Assembly: GCF_000714715.1 (NCBI RefSeq)
Contig: NZ_JMFO01000004.1
Location: 124,001 to 188,000, forward strand
From: Candidatus Magnetobacterium casense
GTDB taxonomy: Bacteria > Nitrospirota > Thermodesulfovibrionia > Thermodesulfovibrionales > Magnetobacteriaceae
Length of the DNA stretch: 64,000 nt
Direction: 5' to 3'
Of this stretch, positions 62,549 through 64,000 are shown piece by piece; the stretch's first letter is position 1, and each line of letters starts with the position of its first letter. The position numbers and the translations under genes were made by a program. The notes beneath the pieces were generated by a model. The model did not search any database and was not told the origin of the DNA. It saw only the letters and a list, made by a program, of their open reading frames with translations.

Positions 62549-64000
62549 TGATCTTATCACTAAAAAGCAAAATACTGATATCTCATTTTGGCGTGGTTTT
62601 ATTCGTAGGGATAGCAATAGGGGCAAGCGGGGTTTATTTTATCTCAACCCACGTTAATGTTGACGAGGTGAAGCACCTGCAATTTATGGCTAACATGATG
62701 AGGTTTCGGATACTTGAGGGTATCGCCAATAAAACATCCCTGTTGCAACGGATATTGGAGGGCAGGGAAGTGGATTTTTATATACAGAGATATCAGGAAC
62801 CTGTCCTTGTACAATATCTTGCCAGATTTTCAAGAGAATTTCCCGTGTTAAGTTATATAAATACTGCCGGCTCTGAGGTGGAGGAGGTAAAGGTTGTAAA
62901 CGGAACAGTACATAGAGGCGACAACGACATAAGGGATTCCTCCATGTTCAAAAAAATAATGACAGAACCAGGCAAGGTTATTATCCCGGACATGCAAAAC
63001 AGTACCGAGCTTGGTAAACCTACATTGACTTTTATTATGCCAAAATATAGTTTTTTTGGTGATAAAATCGTTGGATTTATAAAGGGCAGTGTACCCCTTT
63101 ACGATATCACAGATGTCCTGTCAGATGTAGAAGTAGGAGAGACCGGTTTTTTCCTGCTATTAAACAATGAAAACAAGATCATATATCCCGACAGTAAGCA
63201 CAAGACTATAGGCAAATTAATTGACAATGCGATTAATAGCAATGATTTAATCATAAAACCCGCATCGTTAGCAAAAGATCCAAACAGGGCATTTGTTTTA
63301 GGAATTGACAGCATTGTGGTTTCTATTGCAATCGAAGAGGTCAAATGGTTATTAGTAGTAGTGATGCCCTATTCAGAGTTCATAGCAGAGGCAAATAAAG
63401 TTAAATATATCACCTTTGGTATATTAACTATAGTGTTAATTATCAGTGGAGTTATTTTTACGTTTATAACAAACAACATAACAAACAACATCGTCAATCC
63501 GCTTAAGAGATTTATTGCGTTTACAGATATGGTAGGGGGGGGGAATTATTCGCGAATAACCGACATTCGTTCAAAAGACGAGATCGGTGTTTTAGCAAGG
63601 TCGTTTAATAATATGCTGATGGAGTTGGAAAAAGCTCAACAGGCCCGCGACATGCATCTTGAGGAATTGGAGACTACCAATGAATATCTCAAACAAAGCC
63701 AGGCTCAACTTGTGCACGCAGAAAAGATGGCCTTGCTTGGACAGTTGGTAGCCGGTGTGGCACATGAAATAAACACGCCTGTAGGCATTGGCATAACGCT
63801 GTCCTCGGCTATTGTCAAAACAACCGGAGATATAATGGCTGCCTTCAACAATAAGTCTCTTAATAAGATGCAACTTGAGCAATACATTACCAAGGTGGGA
63901 GAGGGTAGTTCCGTTGTATTAACAAACCTTCTTCGCGCTGCCGATTTAATTAAAAGGTTCAAAATGGTATCTACTGACCAGTTGACACAGGATAGGCGCA
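62548..64000 (+). CDS. Membrane sensor histidine kinase (partial, runs off window)
   Basis: An open frame from ATG 62548 (TAATG overlap with the preceding stop) continues to the window end, about 484 codons so far. TM1 near 8-30, extracellular sensor (single-Cache-like, about 31-280 with GFFLLLNNENKIIYPD), TM2 near 290-318, HAMP from IVNPLKRFIAFTDM to ARSFNNMLMELEK, coiled coil, and HisKA with LLGQLVAGVAHEINTPVG (the His-Glu-x-Asn-x-Pro type). A run of nine G at 63535-63543 codes for Gly-Gly-Gly in the HAMP region. The ATPase domain is beyond the window. Pairing with a PstS-like protein suggests it senses a ligand delivered by that protein. Confidence 0.85.
   Translation, partial: MILSLKSKILISHFGVVLFVGIAIGASGVYFISTHVNVDEVKHLQFMANMMRFRILEGIANKTSLLQRILEGREVDFYIQRYQEPVLVQYLARFSREFPVLSYINTAGSEVEEVKVVNGTVHRGDNDIRDSSMFKKIMTEPGKVIIPDMQNSTELGKPTLTFIMPKYSFFGDKIVGFIKGSVPLYDITDVLSDVEVGETGFFLLLNNENKIIYPDSKHKTIGKLIDNAINSNDLIIKPASLAKDPNRAFVLGIDSIVVSIAIEEVKWLLVVVMPYSEFIAEANKVKYITFGILTIVLIISGVIFTFITNNITNNIVNPLKRFIAFTDMVGGGNYSRITDIRSKDEIGVLARSFNNMLMELEKAQQARDMHLEELETTNEYLKQSQAQLVHAEKMALLGQLVAGVAHEINTPVGIGITLSSAIVKTTGDIMAAFNNKSLNKMQLEQYITKVGEGSSVVLTNLLRAADLIKRFKMVSTDQLTQDRR

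Overview
The window looks like a chromosomal segment of an uncultured, signalling-rich Gram-negative bacterium. Supporting signs are diderm-type OmpA/Pal lipoproteins, polyprenyl-phosphate glycan assembly, a full chemotaxis operon with cheD, HDOD and HD-GYP proteins, and unusually many two-component systems. The mix of genes, the TTG starts and the KEG-repeat Rpn nucleases would suit Nitrospirota or a deltaproteobacterial-type lineage. That assignment is inference; there is no rRNA or tRNA gene here to settle it. Core genes are moderately GC-rich, while several accessory islands are clearly AT-rich.

Layout. 1-2.3 kb: AT-rich defence island with a MazE/AbrB-like protein and a Septu-like pair (AAA ATPase plus HNH nuclease). 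2.5-6.7 kb: housekeeping run DUF1015, gapA, pgk and a PhageMetallopep-like protein. 6.7-9.8 kb: minus-strand operon DUF5666 protein, cytochrome b561-like protein, OmpR regulator, histidine kinase. 10-18.4 kb: divergent HU-like protein, HD-GYP/histidine kinase operon, OmpA lipoprotein, kinase-fold protein, MBL hydrolase and M28 peptidase. 18.5-22 kb: a decaying region with two Rpn nuclease loci (one carrying a 409-bp tandem duplication) around a frameshifted phosphoribosyltransferase. 22.3-28.7 kb: B12-type radical SAM protein, NarL-type two-component pair, CgeB-like glycosyltransferase. 28.7-30.6 kb: second ATPase/nuclease pair (OLD-like ATPase plus PIN-like protein). 30.8-37.7 kb: NHL/FG-GAP surface protein and a three-gene exopolysaccharide cluster. 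37.7-42.2 kb: gene relics around proC, a two-component pair, and a transposase relic abutting a putative ADP-ribosyltransferase with a small partner gene. 42.3-48.6 kb: two tandem HDOD paralogues, RelA/SpoT, YIP1 protein. 48.7-61.4 kb: chemotaxis cluster (MCP, two-CW protein, paired coiled-coil proteins, MCP-like cytoplasmic protein, STAS, CheY, CheA, CheW, CheR, CheD, CheB) with toxin-antitoxin modules embedded. 61.7-64 kb: PstS-like binding protein coupled to a sensor kinase that runs off the window.

How it works together. Most of the window is sensory: phosphorelays, ppGpp, c-di-GMP hydrolysis (HD-GYP), HDOD scaffolds and chemotaxis, next to extracellular polysaccharide and surface-protein output. 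Between these lie small mobile or selfish units: palindromic repeats, a MITE-like element, transposase relics, toxin-antitoxin genes and two ATPase/nuclease defence candidates. The most novel candidates are the ATPase/PIN pair (28754-30576) and the putative ADP-ribosyltransferase pair (41327-42233).
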